Of a DNA stretch of 64,000 nt, positions 17,157 through 27,237 are shown piece after piece (within the stretch, counting starts at the first letter, position 1; each line of letters starts with the position of its first letter). Made by a program: the position numbers and the translations under genes. The notes beneath the pieces were generated by a model. That model was not told the DNA's origin. It saw only the letters and a program-made list of their open reading frames with translations, and did not search any database. This DNA is from Chitinophaga varians. Its GTDB lineage: Bacteria > Bacteroidota > Bacteroidia > Chitinophagales > Chitinophagaceae. The stretch lies in assembly GCF_014529945.1 (NCBI RefSeq), contig NZ_JACVFB010000003.1, positions 62,001 through 126,000 of the forward strand. Direction: 5' to 3'.

Positions 17157-17194
17157 TTTTTATACAATAGGGAGTTGTTTTGATACAATACGGA
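17157..17194. promoter_or_regulatory. 21-bp-phased direct repeat, candidate AraC-type binding site
   Basis: Two 17-base copies (17157-17173 and 17178-17194) agree at 15 positions, sharing the core ATACAATA, and start exactly 21 bp apart. AraC-family proteins bind direct half-sites two helical turns apart, so this is a good site for the regulator encoded from 17229. Confidence 0.55.
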
Positions 17195-17228
17195 TTATTA
17201 TCTGCTCACCGCCTTATAAACATGTTGT

Positions 17229-18230
17229 ATGGGAATGAATTTTCGCAGCGCATCGGGCACATGGCTGGAACTGGTTGAAATGCCCGGTTTGTTCGATATC
17301 AATCAAACGCTGGTCAGGGAAAGGATAGACAAGTTCAGTTTATCTTTCGGAGATGTTGAATTCCGGCATATTGTATTGCCGGAGATCTATATCGTTTATG
17401 GCGACATGTGTATCCGTGACCGTTGGGTGCAGATGGAAGCGCCGGATTACCGGGATATTGTGGAACTGCATTTTATATTGACCGGCAAAGGGGTGATCAC
17501 CAATCATATTGCCAATTCATCCATTGTACTGGCGCCTAACAGGCAGAATATATTTTACACCCCCCGGTTCTCCGGTAGAGCAGAGTGCGACCCCAATATT
17601 CCCTTTCGCTTTTTTGAAATACATTTTACCAAAGATAAATTCCTGCACCTGGTACAGGACTGCGGACCGGCACTACAGACCTTTTGTGATCATATCATTG
17701 CCGGCAGGGACATGCAGCTTTCGGAGCATGGCCTTCCTTCGAGTTCAGCCACCATGCAATGTATCAACGATATCCTGAACTGCCCCTACCAGGGAGGGCT
17801 CAAACTGCTCTTCCTGCAGGCTAAATGTATGGAGCTGTTGGTACTGGAGGCGCAGGCCTACGATCTGCATCTGAAAAACAATCAAAAGAGCGCCTTAAAA
17901 TCAGATTACGACCGGGACAGGATACACTTTGTGAAAGACTACCTGATCGCCAACGCAGTTGCCCCGCCCAGTCTGAGTGAGCTGGCCAAACTCTCCGGAC
18001 TCAATGAATTCAAGCTCAAGAAAGGTTTCAGGGAGGTATTCAATGATAGTATTATTAACTATGTGAATGAATATAAACTCGTGCAGGCCAAAGAGCAGCT
18101 GTTGTCCAACGTGCCTATCAAGCATGTAGCAGAAGAGCTTGGTTATTCTTCTATACAATATTTCAGTAAGATGTTTAAGAAGAAGTTTGGCGTATCCCCT
18201 GGTCTCTTTACCCGGGACGCGCTGGATTAA
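17229..18230 (+). CDS. AraC-family regulator, PchR-like
   Basis: 333 residues (a second in-frame ATG at 17235 is possible). The N-terminal 220 residues contain the HFILTGKGVITNHIANSSIV section found in PchR-like regulators, which sense ferric siderophores in Gram-negative bacteria. The C-terminal DNA-binding domain has LSELAKLSGLNEFKLKKGF and VAEELGYSSIQYFSKMFKKK. It lies between the siderophore-interacting/ABC operon (divergent) and the TonB receptor (83 bp downstream, same strand), so it likely controls both. Direct repeats upstream fit AraC binding. Confidence 0.87.
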   Translation: MGMNFRSASGTWLELVEMPGLFDINQTLVRERIDKFSLSFGDVEFRHIVLPEIYIVYGDMCIRDRWVQMEAPDYRDIVELHFILTGKGVITNHIANSSIVLAPNRQNIFYTPRFSGRAECDPNIPFRFFEIHFTKDKFLHLVQDCGPALQTFCDHIIAGRDMQLSEHGLPSSSATMQCINDILNCPYQGGLKLLFLQAKCMELLVLEAQAYDLHLKNNQKSALKSDYDRDRIHFVKDYLIANAVAPPSLSELAKLSGLNEFKLKKGFREVFNDSIINYVNEYKLVQAKEQLLSNVPIKHVAEELGYSSIQYFSKMFKKKFGVSPGLFTRDALD

Positions 18231-18313
18231 TTTCCTGATTGCGTAAATTATTTTTCCTGATCCGATATAAACCGGCGGCCGGTAGTTCCCAATTTTGTAA
18301 AAAATTTAAAAGT

Positions 18314-20767
18314 ATGGAACGCCGCTATGGCATTGTAATATCGAAGATCGTCACACTGGGATTACTGTTATTATTTGTATTGAACGCATCCGCCAGCGAC
18401 CCGGAGACGGAGAAAACGGGTGGCATCCGCGGCAAAGTACTCACCTCCGACGCACGCCCCGCCGAAGCAGTAATGATTGTGCTGGCAGAGCCTAACATCA
18501 CCACCACTACACAAACAGACGGCTCTTTTGTGTTCCGTCATATTGCGCCGGGCAAATATCACCTGCTGATATCCGTGGCCGGCTACAGCACAACTACCCG
18601 GGAAGTGACCGTAGAACAAGGCAAAACGGCTACTGTTTCCTTTACCTTAGAGGCCTCCAGCAAAGCGTTGCAGGAAGTGGTCGTTACCGGCAACCATCAC
18701 AAGCTCTCTCGCAGCAGCACCTACGACGTCGCTAAAATACCGCTTAAAAATATAGAGAATCCGCAGGTGTATACGACTATTACGAAGGACCTGTTACAAC
18801 AACAGCAGGTATTTTCTGTAGACGACGCCATGCAAAACGCTACCGGTGTTACCAAGATGTGGGACGCCACCGGCCGCGGCGGCGATGGCGGCGGTTACTA
18901 CAACATGCGTGGTTTTGTAGTACAGAGCCAGCTGCGCAACGGTATAGCCGGCAACGTTACCTCCCGCATTGATGCGTCTAACCTGGAAAGGATCGAAGTC
19001 ATCAAAGGACCGTCTGCCACCCTGTTTGGCAGCACCCTCACCAGCTACGGCGGGTTGATCAACCGTGTCACCAAAAAGCCATATGACCATTTCGGTGGCG
19101 AAGTAGGTTTTGCAGCCGGCAGCTTCGGCTTCAACCGCTTCAGCGCTGATATCAACACGCCCCTCGATAAAAACCGGGATGTGCTGATGCGGGTAAACGC
19201 TGCCTATAACTATGAAGGTTCCTTCCAGGACTACGGCTTCAGCAGAAACGTGGCCATAGCCCCCAGCCTCAGCTACCGCGTGAACGACCGTCTCTCCTTC
19301 CACTTCGATGCAGAATACATGGCAGGCCAGAACACGGGCCTCAGCGCCTTCTTCTTCTCCTACGGGCAGCCCATCGCTAAACTGGGCACCAACCGGGCGG
19401 ATGAACTGAACATCGACTACAAACGCGCCTACGCCACGAATGACCTGTATCAGACTTCCCGCAATACCAATTTGTTCGGGCAGATGACCTACCGCCTGTC
19501 ATCACAATGGAGCATGCAAACGAACGTTACCACCACCAGCAGCTACTCCAACGGACCTTCGCCCTACTTCTATCTGCTCACCGATGCAGAAGTAAAGAAC
19601 GATCCCAACGCAGTGGGCAACGGTTACATCTCCCGCAATGATCAGTTCACCAACAACAGCCATGACAACGTGTTGGAGATACAACACAATTTCAATGGCG
19701 ACTTTAACATCGGCAGTCTGAGGAACCGTTTCGTGGGCGGGATCGACTTCTTCCATCACCATTCCAATCAGTTCTTCGGTGGGAATACTTATGATACCAT
19801 CTACGCCAAAGGCAATATTCCTACCTATCGTGATTTCAACCGCAGGAACCTCGATAAAGTATATGATACCAAAGGGTTGGCCTTTACCTTCCCTTCGCAT
19901 TATATCTCCAATACTTACAGCGCCTATGTTTCCGATGTGCTGAACATCACCGATAACCTGTTGGTACAGGCTGGTTTACGGATAGACTACTTCGACAACA
20001 AAGGAAATTACAGCGACGTCAGTGGTAAATACGAGAACGGCTACACGCAAACAGCGTTGTCTCCCAAATTCGGTATCGTGTACCAGCCTATCAAAGACAA
20101 GGTATCTCTCTTTGCCAACTATCAGAACGGATTCACCAACAAACCGACCACCAATCCTTCCGGCAAACCTTTCAAACCGGAGCAGGCCAATCAGATGGAA
20201 GGCGGCGTGAAAGTATCGCTGCTTCAGGACATGATCACCGGTACCATCAGTTATTATGATATCCGGGTGAAAGATATTATCCGTCCCGGCAATGTTCCTA
20301 ATGTGTCTATCCAGGATGGAACGCAATACAGTAAAGGTGTGGAAGTGGAAGTCATTGCGCATCCTGCACGTGGCCTGGACATAGTGGCTGGTTATGCCTA
20401 TAACGACTCCAAATACGAAAAGACCGAGAAAAATCTGGAAGGGCTACGTCCTGCTACCGCCGGTTCCCCTACCGTGGCGAACCTGTGGGTAAGCTACCGC
20501 ATCCAGCAGGGCGCGGTAAAAGGACTGGGCTTTGGCGCAGGGGGCAACTATGCCAGCGATAACAAAGTGGTGAACGACAAGGCGCTGGGTTATTTTTACC
20601 TGCCGGCCTATACGCTCCTCAATGGCAGCATCTTCTATGAAAATGACCGTTTCCGCTTTGGTTTCAAATTAAATAACATCACCAATAAAGCATACTGGAT
20701 CGGTTATTCTACCGTCAATCCGCAGAAGACCAGGAACTTCAGCGGCAGCATCGCTTTCAAATTCTGA
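18314..20767 (+). CDS. TonB-dependent siderophore receptor with N-terminal carboxypeptidase-regulatory-like domain
   Basis: 817 residues from the ATG at 18314, which gives a clean signal peptide (IVTLGLLLLFVLNASAS). Residues 35-110 form a CarboxypepD-regulatory-like beta-sandwich (GGIRGKVLTSDARPAEAVMI), then the TonB-box region LQEVVVTG, the plug (DDAMQNATGVTKMWDATG; RIEVIKGPSATLFGS) and a 22-strand barrel ending NFSGSIAFKF. It is of the FhuA/FepA siderophore type, not SusC. It should import the ferric siderophore handled by the ABC pair and the reductase encoded on the other strand. Confidence 0.92.
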   Translation: MERRYGIVISKIVTLGLLLLFVLNASASDPETEKTGGIRGKVLTSDARPAEAVMIVLAEPNITTTTQTDGSFVFRHIAPGKYHLLISVAGYSTTTREVTVEQGKTATVSFTLEASSKALQEVVVTGNHHKLSRSSTYDVAKIPLKNIENPQVYTTITKDLLQQQQVFSVDDAMQNATGVTKMWDATGRGGDGGGYYNMRGFVVQSQLRNGIAGNVTSRIDASNLERIEVIKGPSATLFGSTLTSYGGLINRVTKKPYDHFGGEVGFAAGSFGFNRFSADINTPLDKNRDVLMRVNAAYNYEGSFQDYGFSRNVAIAPSLSYRVNDRLSFHFDAEYMAGQNTGLSAFFFSYGQPIAKLGTNRADELNIDYKRAYATNDLYQTSRNTNLFGQMTYRLSSQWSMQTNVTTTSSYSNGPSPYFYLLTDAEVKNDPNAVGNGYISRNDQFTNNSHDNVLEIQHNFNGDFNIGSLRNRFVGGIDFFHHHSNQFFGGNTYDTIYAKGNIPTYRDFNRRNLDKVYDTKGLAFTFPSHYISNTYSAYVSDVLNITDNLLVQAGLRIDYFDNKGNYSDVSGKYENGYTQTALSPKFGIVYQPIKDKVSLFANYQNGFTNKPTTNPSGKPFKPEQANQMEGGVKVSLLQDMITGTISYYDIRVKDIIRPGNVPNVSIQDGTQYSKGVEVEVIAHPARGLDIVAGYAYNDSKYEKTEKNLEGLRPATAGSPTVANLWVSYRIQQGAVKGLGFGAGGNYASDNKVVNDKALGYFYLPAYTLLNGSIFYENDRFRFGFKLNNITNKAYWIGYSTVNPQKTRNFSGSIAFKF

Positions 20768-20787
20768 TACCAGCCATTTAACCTGTA

Positions 20788-20825
20788 TTTGCCTTCAGCC
20801 ACCTGCTCCGGTGGTTGAAGGCAAA
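20788..20825. terminator. Bidirectional terminator
   Basis: 16-bp arms (one mismatch) around TGCTCC between the convergent receptor and Nif3-like genes; T/A-rich flanks on both sides. Confidence 0.75.
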
Positions 20826-20832
20826 TTTATTT

Positions 20833-21732
20833 TCAGGCAAAGGATAAGGAGTGCCCCGGGTGAACGTGTGCCGCCTTCACCTGGGGGAAATGTTGCTTCA
20901 GCCAGTCGATCATAAAAACAGACCCCGGCTCTTCGCTGGCGATGTGCCCTAACAGTACCAACGAGAGGTTATCTCCTTTGGCGCGGGCATCGCGCACGTA
21001 TTCCGCCGTTTCCCATTCAGAGATCTCACCACAACAGACCACGTCCGGTTTGTATTTCCCGATTGCTTCTATCTGTGTTTTACCACCATAAGCGCCCGGC
21101 AGCACGAGTATTTTCTGACAGCGCTGTTGCAGGTCGCCCACATAACGCATGCTGCTCACCCCCAGCTTCTTTTTAAAGAAGGCAATCAGACTGCTCAGGG
21201 ATTGCGGGGCAGAGAGATTATACACCGGTTCCCCTTTCACCGCATATGGCTGCCAGCCGAAAGTATCTTCCAATCCTTTGCTGACGCCGTCGGGGTGGAT
21301 GGAATGGATATAATCATGATTGCGCCATACCGCGATCCCGTGTTTGTCCAACAGGGCCTTTTTATATTGGTAGACATCATCTTGCTGCAGCCAGCTGACA
21401 TCATCGAGGTGATTATAAAAGGTAGGTTCGTGGGCGATGATGAAATTGGCTTTCCCATCGATGGCCTTTCTGATGACCTCAATCGTCGCGAACATGGTAG
21501 TGACGATGCCGGTGACCTTTGTATCGCGGGAACCGGCTTTGAGCGTATCTACCGTGCCCGGGATAGCGCCGGAAGGGATTTGGGCTATAAACGCATCGAT
21601 GATCTGTCCTACGGTGGGGGTTTCCTCCGTAAAAGCCCAGCCTTTCAGCGGGCTACCAGCCAGTACCGCCGATCCTGCAAGGACAGCGCCGGATGAAAGA
21701 AACATTCTCCGGCTGATTCCAGTTGATTTCAT
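20833..21732 (-). CDS. Nif3-like dinuclear-metal protein with Tat-type signal
   Basis: 299 residues from the ATG at 21732. It begins with a twin-arginine signal (GISRRMFLSSGAVLAGSAVL), so export in folded form is predicted. The rest is Nif3-like: NFIIAHEPTFYNH stands where the usual His-His-Pro metal motif lies (second His replaced by Glu), GAYGG matches the glycine motif, and LGHIASEEPG is the C-terminal HxxxE ligand pair. Nif3 proteins are normally cytoplasmic toroidal hexamers of uncertain function (GTP cyclohydrolase-like fold). Exported versions are less common. Confidence 0.85.
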   Translation of the reverse strand: MKSTGISRRMFLSSGAVLAGSAVLAGSPLKGWAFTEETPTVGQIIDAFIAQIPSGAIPGTVDTLKAGSRDTKVTGIVTTMFATIEVIRKAIDGKANFIIAHEPTFYNHLDDVSWLQQDDVYQYKKALLDKHGIAVWRNHDYIHSIHPDGVSKGLEDTFGWQPYAVKGEPVYNLSAPQSLSSLIAFFKKKLGVSSMRYVGDLQQRCQKILVLPGAYGGKTQIEAIGKYKPDVVCCGEISEWETAEYVRDARAKGDNLSLVLLGHIASEEPGSVFMIDWLKQHFPQVKAAHVHPGHSLSFA

Positions 21733-21999
21733 AAGTCTGTTGTTTGGACTTAAAATAGCCAAAAAATGCCGCCCAACAAAGCTTCCGGGGGCAGAAGATG
21801 GTCGTCACAAGATAAAAAGGGGGCAGATAAATTTTTCCTGCGGGATTATTCTTTTTTACTAACTTAATCCCCGATTAGTTCTCCGAAAGCCTGGAAGCAC
21901 CGAAAAAATCACCAAAATCGCAGTGGACCTTTTTGAGTTTTTAATTGATCCTTAATATTCCGGTAATAAATAGTTCTGATTTTTGTACCTCATATCGTC

Positions 22000-22569
22000 A
22001 TGAGTCAATTAGGAGTGGAATGTATATCTAAAATAAAAGATGGGGATGCTGCCGCGTTTCAGGAGCTGTTCTATGCCTACAAGGACGCTCTTTTCGGATA
22101 CGCCTGCAAGTTATGCCGCGCGCCGGAAATGGCCGAAGAGGCAGTACAGGAGGTATTCATGAAAGTATGGATCAACCGGCAACAGCTCGACCCTTCCCTT
22201 TCTATTAAAGCCTATCTGTATACGGCCGTCAGGCACTGCGTTTTCAACATTCTGAAAAAAGCCGCGCTGGATGAGGACCTCCGTCAATCCGTGTTCCGCC
22301 ACCAGCCTGTTGCCGTGAATACCACAGAAGATGCCGTTAATGCCGCAGACCTTCAGCGGGCGAAAAGCCGGGTATTGGACATGCTGCCTCCGCAACGTAA
22401 ACTTATATTCTGCCTCAGCCGTATCGAAGGCCTCTCCCATGAAGAAATAGCCCTCCGTCTGGGTATCTCCAAAAATACTGTCAAAGACCAGATTGTAAAA
22501 GCCAGCCGTTTCCTGCGCCAGCAGATAGAACATTTGGTCATTTTGCTATTTTTCTATTTTTTTATTTGA
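22000..22569 (+). CDS. ECF sigma factor (FecI/Bacteroidota type)
   Basis: 189 residues. Region 2 (FQELFYAYKDALFGYACKLC, then EEAVQEVFMKVWINRQQL) and region 4 (LPPQRKLIFCLSRIEGLSHE, IALRLGISKNTVKDQIVKAS) are complete. The protein ends with a hydrophobic stretch (HLVILLFFYFFI) that could touch the membrane. It starts the system sigma, FecR, SusC, SusD: the anti-sigma protein releases it when the outer-membrane SusC signals substrate. Confidence 0.93.
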   Translation: MSQLGVECISKIKDGDAAAFQELFYAYKDALFGYACKLCRAPEMAEEAVQEVFMKVWINRQQLDPSLSIKAYLYTAVRHCVFNILKKAALDEDLRQSVFRHQPVAVNTTEDAVNAADLQRAKSRVLDMLPPQRKLIFCLSRIEGLSHEEIALRLGISKNTVKDQIVKASRFLRQQIEHLVILLFFYFFI

Positions 22570-22767
22570 TGTACAGAATTTGAGATTTTCTGATGTTGGA
22601 ATTTGTTTTTGACCTCGTTGTTATCAGGGACACCCCCAATATCAAATCAAAAAATTCCAAGATCCATAAATCCAATATTCAAATGAAGAAATAAAAAAAA
22701 TAAAAAAATTTCTCCCCTGGATCGTCCTTTCCTTTTTTTCAATTGTATCATATAATAAAGCATACCG

Positions 22768-23757
22768 ATGTACCCGGACCCGGCATATATAAGAGCGTTG
22801 TTTATTAAGCATGCGAATGGTTCTATTACTCCGAGAGAAACAGCCGAGCTGATCGCGTTTCTACAGCAGGAGGGTAATGAAGACCTGATGCCGCTGCCCG
22901 ATGAGATCGAAGATATACCGGCTCCCCACATGGATGTAGCGGCCACCACACGCGTGTTTCAGCAGCTTTCCGCTATCACTACGCCTGTGACACAGCCTGC
23001 ACGCCGCCGCACTTTATTGCGCAGGGTCATTACCGTTAGTGCCGCCGCAGCGGCCGTGGCGGCAGCCATTGTATTGCTGTACCATCCCGCCCGGCAAAAG
23101 CCGGTACTGACAGCCGTATCCACCGGCTACGGCAGTATGAAAAAAGTAATGCTGCCCGATGGCACCGCCGTTACCCTGAATGCCAACTCCACGCTGCAAT
23201 ACGACAGTGCTGGCTGGCAGCCAGGCTCCCGCGAAGTATGGATAAACGGTCAGGCCTTCTTTGATGTGGCCCCCGATGCGGCCGGAAAATTTATGGTGCA
23301 TGCGGGCGACCAACTCACGGTACAGGTGCTGGGTACCCGCTTTAACGTGGCTGCCCGTACGAAAGGCGTACAGGTGGTGCTCAACAGCGGTAAAGTAAAA
23401 GTAGGGCTGCCGGATAACAGCCACGGACACACGCTGGTACTGCAACCGGGAGAAATGGCCTGCTATAATGCCGGCGACGGCCAACTGTCGCGGCTCCAGG
23501 CCGACACGCTGCAACTAACTTCCTGGAAAGACAATCAGAAAGTATTCCGGGACGCCACACTGGCTGACATAGCCGACTTTATTGAAGAACAATTTGGCGC
23601 AGAGGTTACCTTCGCTGCACCACAACTGTCGCAGTTACGATTTACCGGCACCACGCCCGCCAACGATCTGGACGTGCTGCTGCATATTCTTACCAAATCA
23701 CTTGATATCAGGATCGATAAACACAACAACCAGGTAATGATGATGCTGGCCAGGTGA
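22768..23757 (+). CDS. FecR-family anti-sigma regulator
   Basis: 329 residues. Cytoplasmic N-terminus (about 1-90), one membrane helix (RVITVSAAAAAVAAAIVLLY), periplasmic FecR domain (VMLPDGTAVTLNANSTLQYD; REVWINGQAFFDVAPDAAGK; VLGTRFNVAA) and a C-terminal DUF4974-like module (DATLADIADFIEEQFGAEVT). It passes the signal from SusC to the sigma factor. A 198-bp A/T-rich gap separates it from the sigma gene. Confidence 0.92.
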   Translation: MYPDPAYIRALFIKHANGSITPRETAELIAFLQQEGNEDLMPLPDEIEDIPAPHMDVAATTRVFQQLSAITTPVTQPARRRTLLRRVITVSAAAAAVAAAIVLLYHPARQKPVLTAVSTGYGSMKKVMLPDGTAVTLNANSTLQYDSAGWQPGSREVWINGQAFFDVAPDAAGKFMVHAGDQLTVQVLGTRFNVAARTKGVQVVLNSGKVKVGLPDNSHGHTLVLQPGEMACYNAGDGQLSRLQADTLQLTSWKDNQKVFRDATLADIADFIEEQFGAEVTFAAPQLSQLRFTGTTPANDLDVLLHILTKSLDIRIDKHNNQVMMMLAR

Positions 23758-23804
23758 TCATTACCACCTAAACGAACCCGGGATTTTTATTAAAACGCAT
23801 TGTT

Positions 23805-26800
23805 ATGCAACGAAAACTACTTATACATCATAAGGTAGTAGGGATCTTATTGTGCCTGATGCCCGCTGTGCCATTCACCACACAAGCGCAGAACATCATG
23901 GCAAAAGGAACCGTCAGACAACACGCACGTGAAAGCTATCTGTTGTCGGAGGTATTCCCTGTACTGGAAAACACACATAAAGTCAACTTCAGCTACAACA
24001 GCGCCCTCCTCGCGGGTAAGTCCGTGAGCGCACAGACATTCAGAAAAATGGAACAGGCTGATCCCGCGACCGAACTGCCTGCCTTGCTGCGTCCTTATGG
24101 CCTCACCTGTGAGCCGATACAGGGCAACTACTATGCGGTGAAAGCGCTGCCCGGTATCGGTCACGCCCAAACGCAGATAACGGTTAAAGGTGCGGTGACC
24201 GATGCCAAAGATAACAGCCCGTTGCCTGGCGTCATCATCTCCGTAAAAGGAAAAACAAAAGGGGCCAACTCCGGCGAAACAGGCCACTATACGCTGCCCG
24301 GCGTGGAAGAAGGCGATGTGCTGCGTTTTTCGCTCGTAGGATACAAGTCACAGGAAATACCGGTGAACGGCCGCACACAGATAGACGTAGCGCTGCAACA
24401 GGATGTAGCCGGACTGAGTGAAGTAGTGGTGACCGCCCTCGGTATCCAGAAAGAAAAGAAATCGCTGGGCTATGCGGTACAAACCGTGAAAGGCGACAAC
24501 ATGACCAAAGCCAGGGAACCCAATCTCATCGGCTCTCTCACCGGTCGTGTAGCCGGCCTCGTGATCCGCAACTCCACCGATATGTTCCGCGACGCTACCA
24601 TCCAGCTGCGTGGACAGAAGCCCCTGATCGTGATAGACGGTATCCCCGATCAGACAGCCGACATGTGGAAAGTAAATCCCGATGACGTGGAAAGCATCAA
24701 CGTGCTCAAAGGCACTTCCGCTTCTGCCCTATATGGCTCCATCGGTCAGTTCGGCGCCCTGATGATCACCACCAAAAGAGGCAAAGGGAAAGACCTGTCG
24801 GTGGACGTCAACTCCTCTACCATGTTCCAGCCTTCTTTCATCCGCATCCCCGACGTACAAACCACCTACGGCAACGGCGCTAAAGGCAAATACGCCTACG
24901 TGGACGGCTCCGGCGGCGGCACAGAAGGCTCCGGCTGGATATGGGGCCCCAAGCTGGACCAGAAAGATCCTACCACGCCGAGCGGCTACTGGGAAACACC
25001 ACAATATAACAGCCCGGTAGATCCGGCCACCGGTAAACTGGTACCGCTGCCGTTTGTGTCCCGCGGAAAAAGCAACGTACGCAACTTCTTCCGGACCGGC
25101 GTGATCTCCACCAACAGCCTCAGTATCACCAAATCCAGCGACAAAGGCAATTTCAGGGCCTCTGCTTCGCACATCTATCAGCTGGGCGTGGTTCCCAATA
25201 CACAACTCAATAACAGCTCTTTCAGCATCGCCGGTAACTATAACCTTACCGACAGGCTGAACGTAGATGCCCGTATCACCTACAACCGGCAATACTCCGA
25301 CAACTATCCTACTATCGGCTATGGCCCTACGAACTACCTGTACAACCTCGTATTATGGACCGGCTCCGATGTGGATATCCGCGACCTGCGCAACTACTGG
25401 GAGCCAGGAAAAGAAAAACTGCAACAGCGCAATTATAACACCTCCTGGTACAACAACCCCTATTTCCAGGCGTATGAACTGCTGACGGGCTATTATAAGA
25501 ATAACACCTTCGGCTCCATGACGCTGGATTATAAGATCAACCGGGATTTCAGCGTGAAACTGCGGTCGGGCATCAATGCCTTCGGACTGAATGAAGACAC
25601 CAAAGAGCCTGCCAGCTACATCGGCTACAGCAGCAAATCCAGAGGTAATTATGTGGCCCGTTCCGAAAACTACTTCGACATTGTGACCGACCTGATTGGC
25701 CGCTACGAACATGCTTTCAGCAAAAACTTTTCCGTACACGCCGAAGTAGGCAGTTCCAACTACTACCGCAACGACAAGTATCAGCGGAGCACGACGGACG
25801 GTCTCACCATTCCCGGTTTTTATAACCTCTCCAACTCCGCCAATCCCATTCTGGGCACCAACTTCATCGAAGAAAGAAGGACCAGCAGCCTCTATGGTTT
25901 TGTGGACATGGAATTTATGGGCGCTTTTTATCTGTCACTTACCGGTCGTAACGACAAGATTTCCACGCTGCCGATCAACAACAACTCCTTCTTCTACCCT
26001 TCCGTATCCGGATCGGTGGTATTGTCGGAGCTGATGAAGATGCCGAAATGGTTATCTTATCTGAAAGCCAGAGGCTCCTGGTCGCAGGTATCCAGCGGCG
26101 TACTGGCCACGGTGAACAATGACTACACCTACTCCCACCTGTCTACTTACGACAAGGGTATTAAGTGGAACGGCATCCCTTCGCTGAACTTCAGCGATAT
26201 CCTGCGCAATCCCAACATCCATCCGCAGACCACCGGGGCCTGGGAAGCCGGCGTGGAAACCAAACTCTTCGACAATCGTATAGGCCTGGATGTTACCTAC
26301 TACCGTGCCCGCGACTATAACAACATCGTGAAACTGCCGGTAGCCATCAGCAGTGGTTATGGTTCTTACCTGGTGAACGGCAACGAATTCCTCCGCACCG
26401 GCTGGGAATTCATGCTCACCGGCACGCCTGTACGCAATACCGATTTCCGTTGGGACGTAATGGTGAACTTCAGCAAATACAAAAGGGTATTACAGGAGAT
26501 CTATGGCGGCGCTACCGAACTGAATAAAATCAGGGTGGGCGAACGGATGGACAGAATATTTGATTATGTGTACGAACGAGACCCTTCCGGCAACATTGTA
26601 TACGAAAGCAACGGTTTCCCGAAAAGTGACCCTTACCAACGCTACATCGGCAATTCCGATCCTGACTGGACCTATGGCATGGAAAACACATTCCGCTACA
26701 AACAGTTCACCCTGCGTTTCCTCGTAGACGGCCGTATCGGTGGCATGATGTACTCTATGACCAACGCCAAAATGTGGTGGGGTGGTACCCATCCCGGTAC

Positions 26801-27227
26801 TGTCAATCCTTTCAGGGATGACGCCAACGCCGGCAAAAACACCTACGTAGGTCCCGGCGTGATCGTTACTTCCGGAGACATCCAGTACGACGCAGATGGT
26901 AACATCACCTCCGACACCCGTAAGTTCGCGCCCAATACCAAAGCGGTGAACTACATCGACTATATGATCAACACCAGCAACAACGCCAACACCAACAATA
27001 ACTACTATTCCCAGACCTTCCTGAAGCTGCGCGAAGTGAACTTCACCTGGCAGCTGCCCGGAAAGTGGATGAGCAGGACATTTATCAAAGACGCCTCTTT
27101 GTCGCTCGTTGGCCGTAACCTGTTGCTGTTCTCCAAATTACCCAACGTTGATCCGGATACCGGGAAAGATGAGTTACAGACGCCATCCTCCCGCAGCATG
27201 GGTTTCAACCTGAATTTAAAGTTCTAA
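23805..27227 (+). CDS. SusC/RagA-family TonB-linked outer-membrane protein with STN domain
   Basis: 1140 residues. Signal peptide ending near TTQAQ, then an STN (secretin/TonB short N-terminal) domain at about 35-120, which in this family contacts FecR, a CarboxypepD-like domain (ITVKGAVTDAKDNSPLPGVI), TonB box (SEVVVTALGIQ), plug (LIGSLTGRVAGLVIRN; KPLIVIDGIPDQ; INVLKGTSASALYGS) and barrel ending MGFNLNLKF. The STN domain plus upstream sigma and FecR genes mark a transducing receptor. Partner SusD follows after 10 bp. Confidence 0.94.
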   Translation: MQRKLLIHHKVVGILLCLMPAVPFTTQAQNIMAKGTVRQHARESYLLSEVFPVLENTHKVNFSYNSALLAGKSVSAQTFRKMEQADPATELPALLRPYGLTCEPIQGNYYAVKALPGIGHAQTQITVKGAVTDAKDNSPLPGVIISVKGKTKGANSGETGHYTLPGVEEGDVLRFSLVGYKSQEIPVNGRTQIDVALQQDVAGLSEVVVTALGIQKEKKSLGYAVQTVKGDNMTKAREPNLIGSLTGRVAGLVIRNSTDMFRDATIQLRGQKPLIVIDGIPDQTADMWKVNPDDVESINVLKGTSASALYGSIGQFGALMITTKRGKGKDLSVDVNSSTMFQPSFIRIPDVQTTYGNGAKGKYAYVDGSGGGTEGSGWIWGPKLDQKDPTTPSGYWETPQYNSPVDPATGKLVPLPFVSRGKSNVRNFFRTGVISTNSLSITKSSDKGNFRASASHIYQLGVVPNTQLNNSSFSIAGNYNLTDRLNVDARITYNRQYSDNYPTIGYGPTNYLYNLVLWTGSDVDIRDLRNYWEPGKEKLQQRNYNTSWYNNPYFQAYELLTGYYKNNTFGSMTLDYKINRDFSVKLRSGINAFGLNEDTKEPASYIGYSSKSRGNYVARSENYFDIVTDLIGRYEHAFSKNFSVHAEVGSSNYYRNDKYQRSTTDGLTIPGFYNLSNSANPILGTNFIEERRTSSLYGFVDMEFMGAFYLSLTGRNDKISTLPINNNSFFYPSVSGSVVLSELMKMPKWLSYLKARGSWSQVSSGVLATVNNDYTYSHLSTYDKGIKWNGIPSLNFSDILRNPNIHPQTTGAWEAGVETKLFDNRIGLDVTYYRARDYNNIVKLPVAISSGYGSYLVNGNEFLRTGWEFMLTGTPVRNTDFRWDVMVNFSKYKRVLQEIYGGATELNKIRVGERMDRIFDYVYERDPSGNIVYESNGFPKSDPYQRYIGNSDPDWTYGMENTFRYKQFTLRFLVDGRIGGMMYSMTNAKMWWGGTHPGTVNPFRDDANAGKNTYVGPGVIVTSGDIQYDADGNITSDTRKFAPNTKAVNYIDYMINTSNNANTNNNYYSQTFLKLREVNFTWQLPGKWMSRTFIKDASLSLVGRNLLLFSKLPNVDPDTGKDELQTPSSRSMGFNLNLKF

Positions 27228-27237
27228 TCACTGCATC

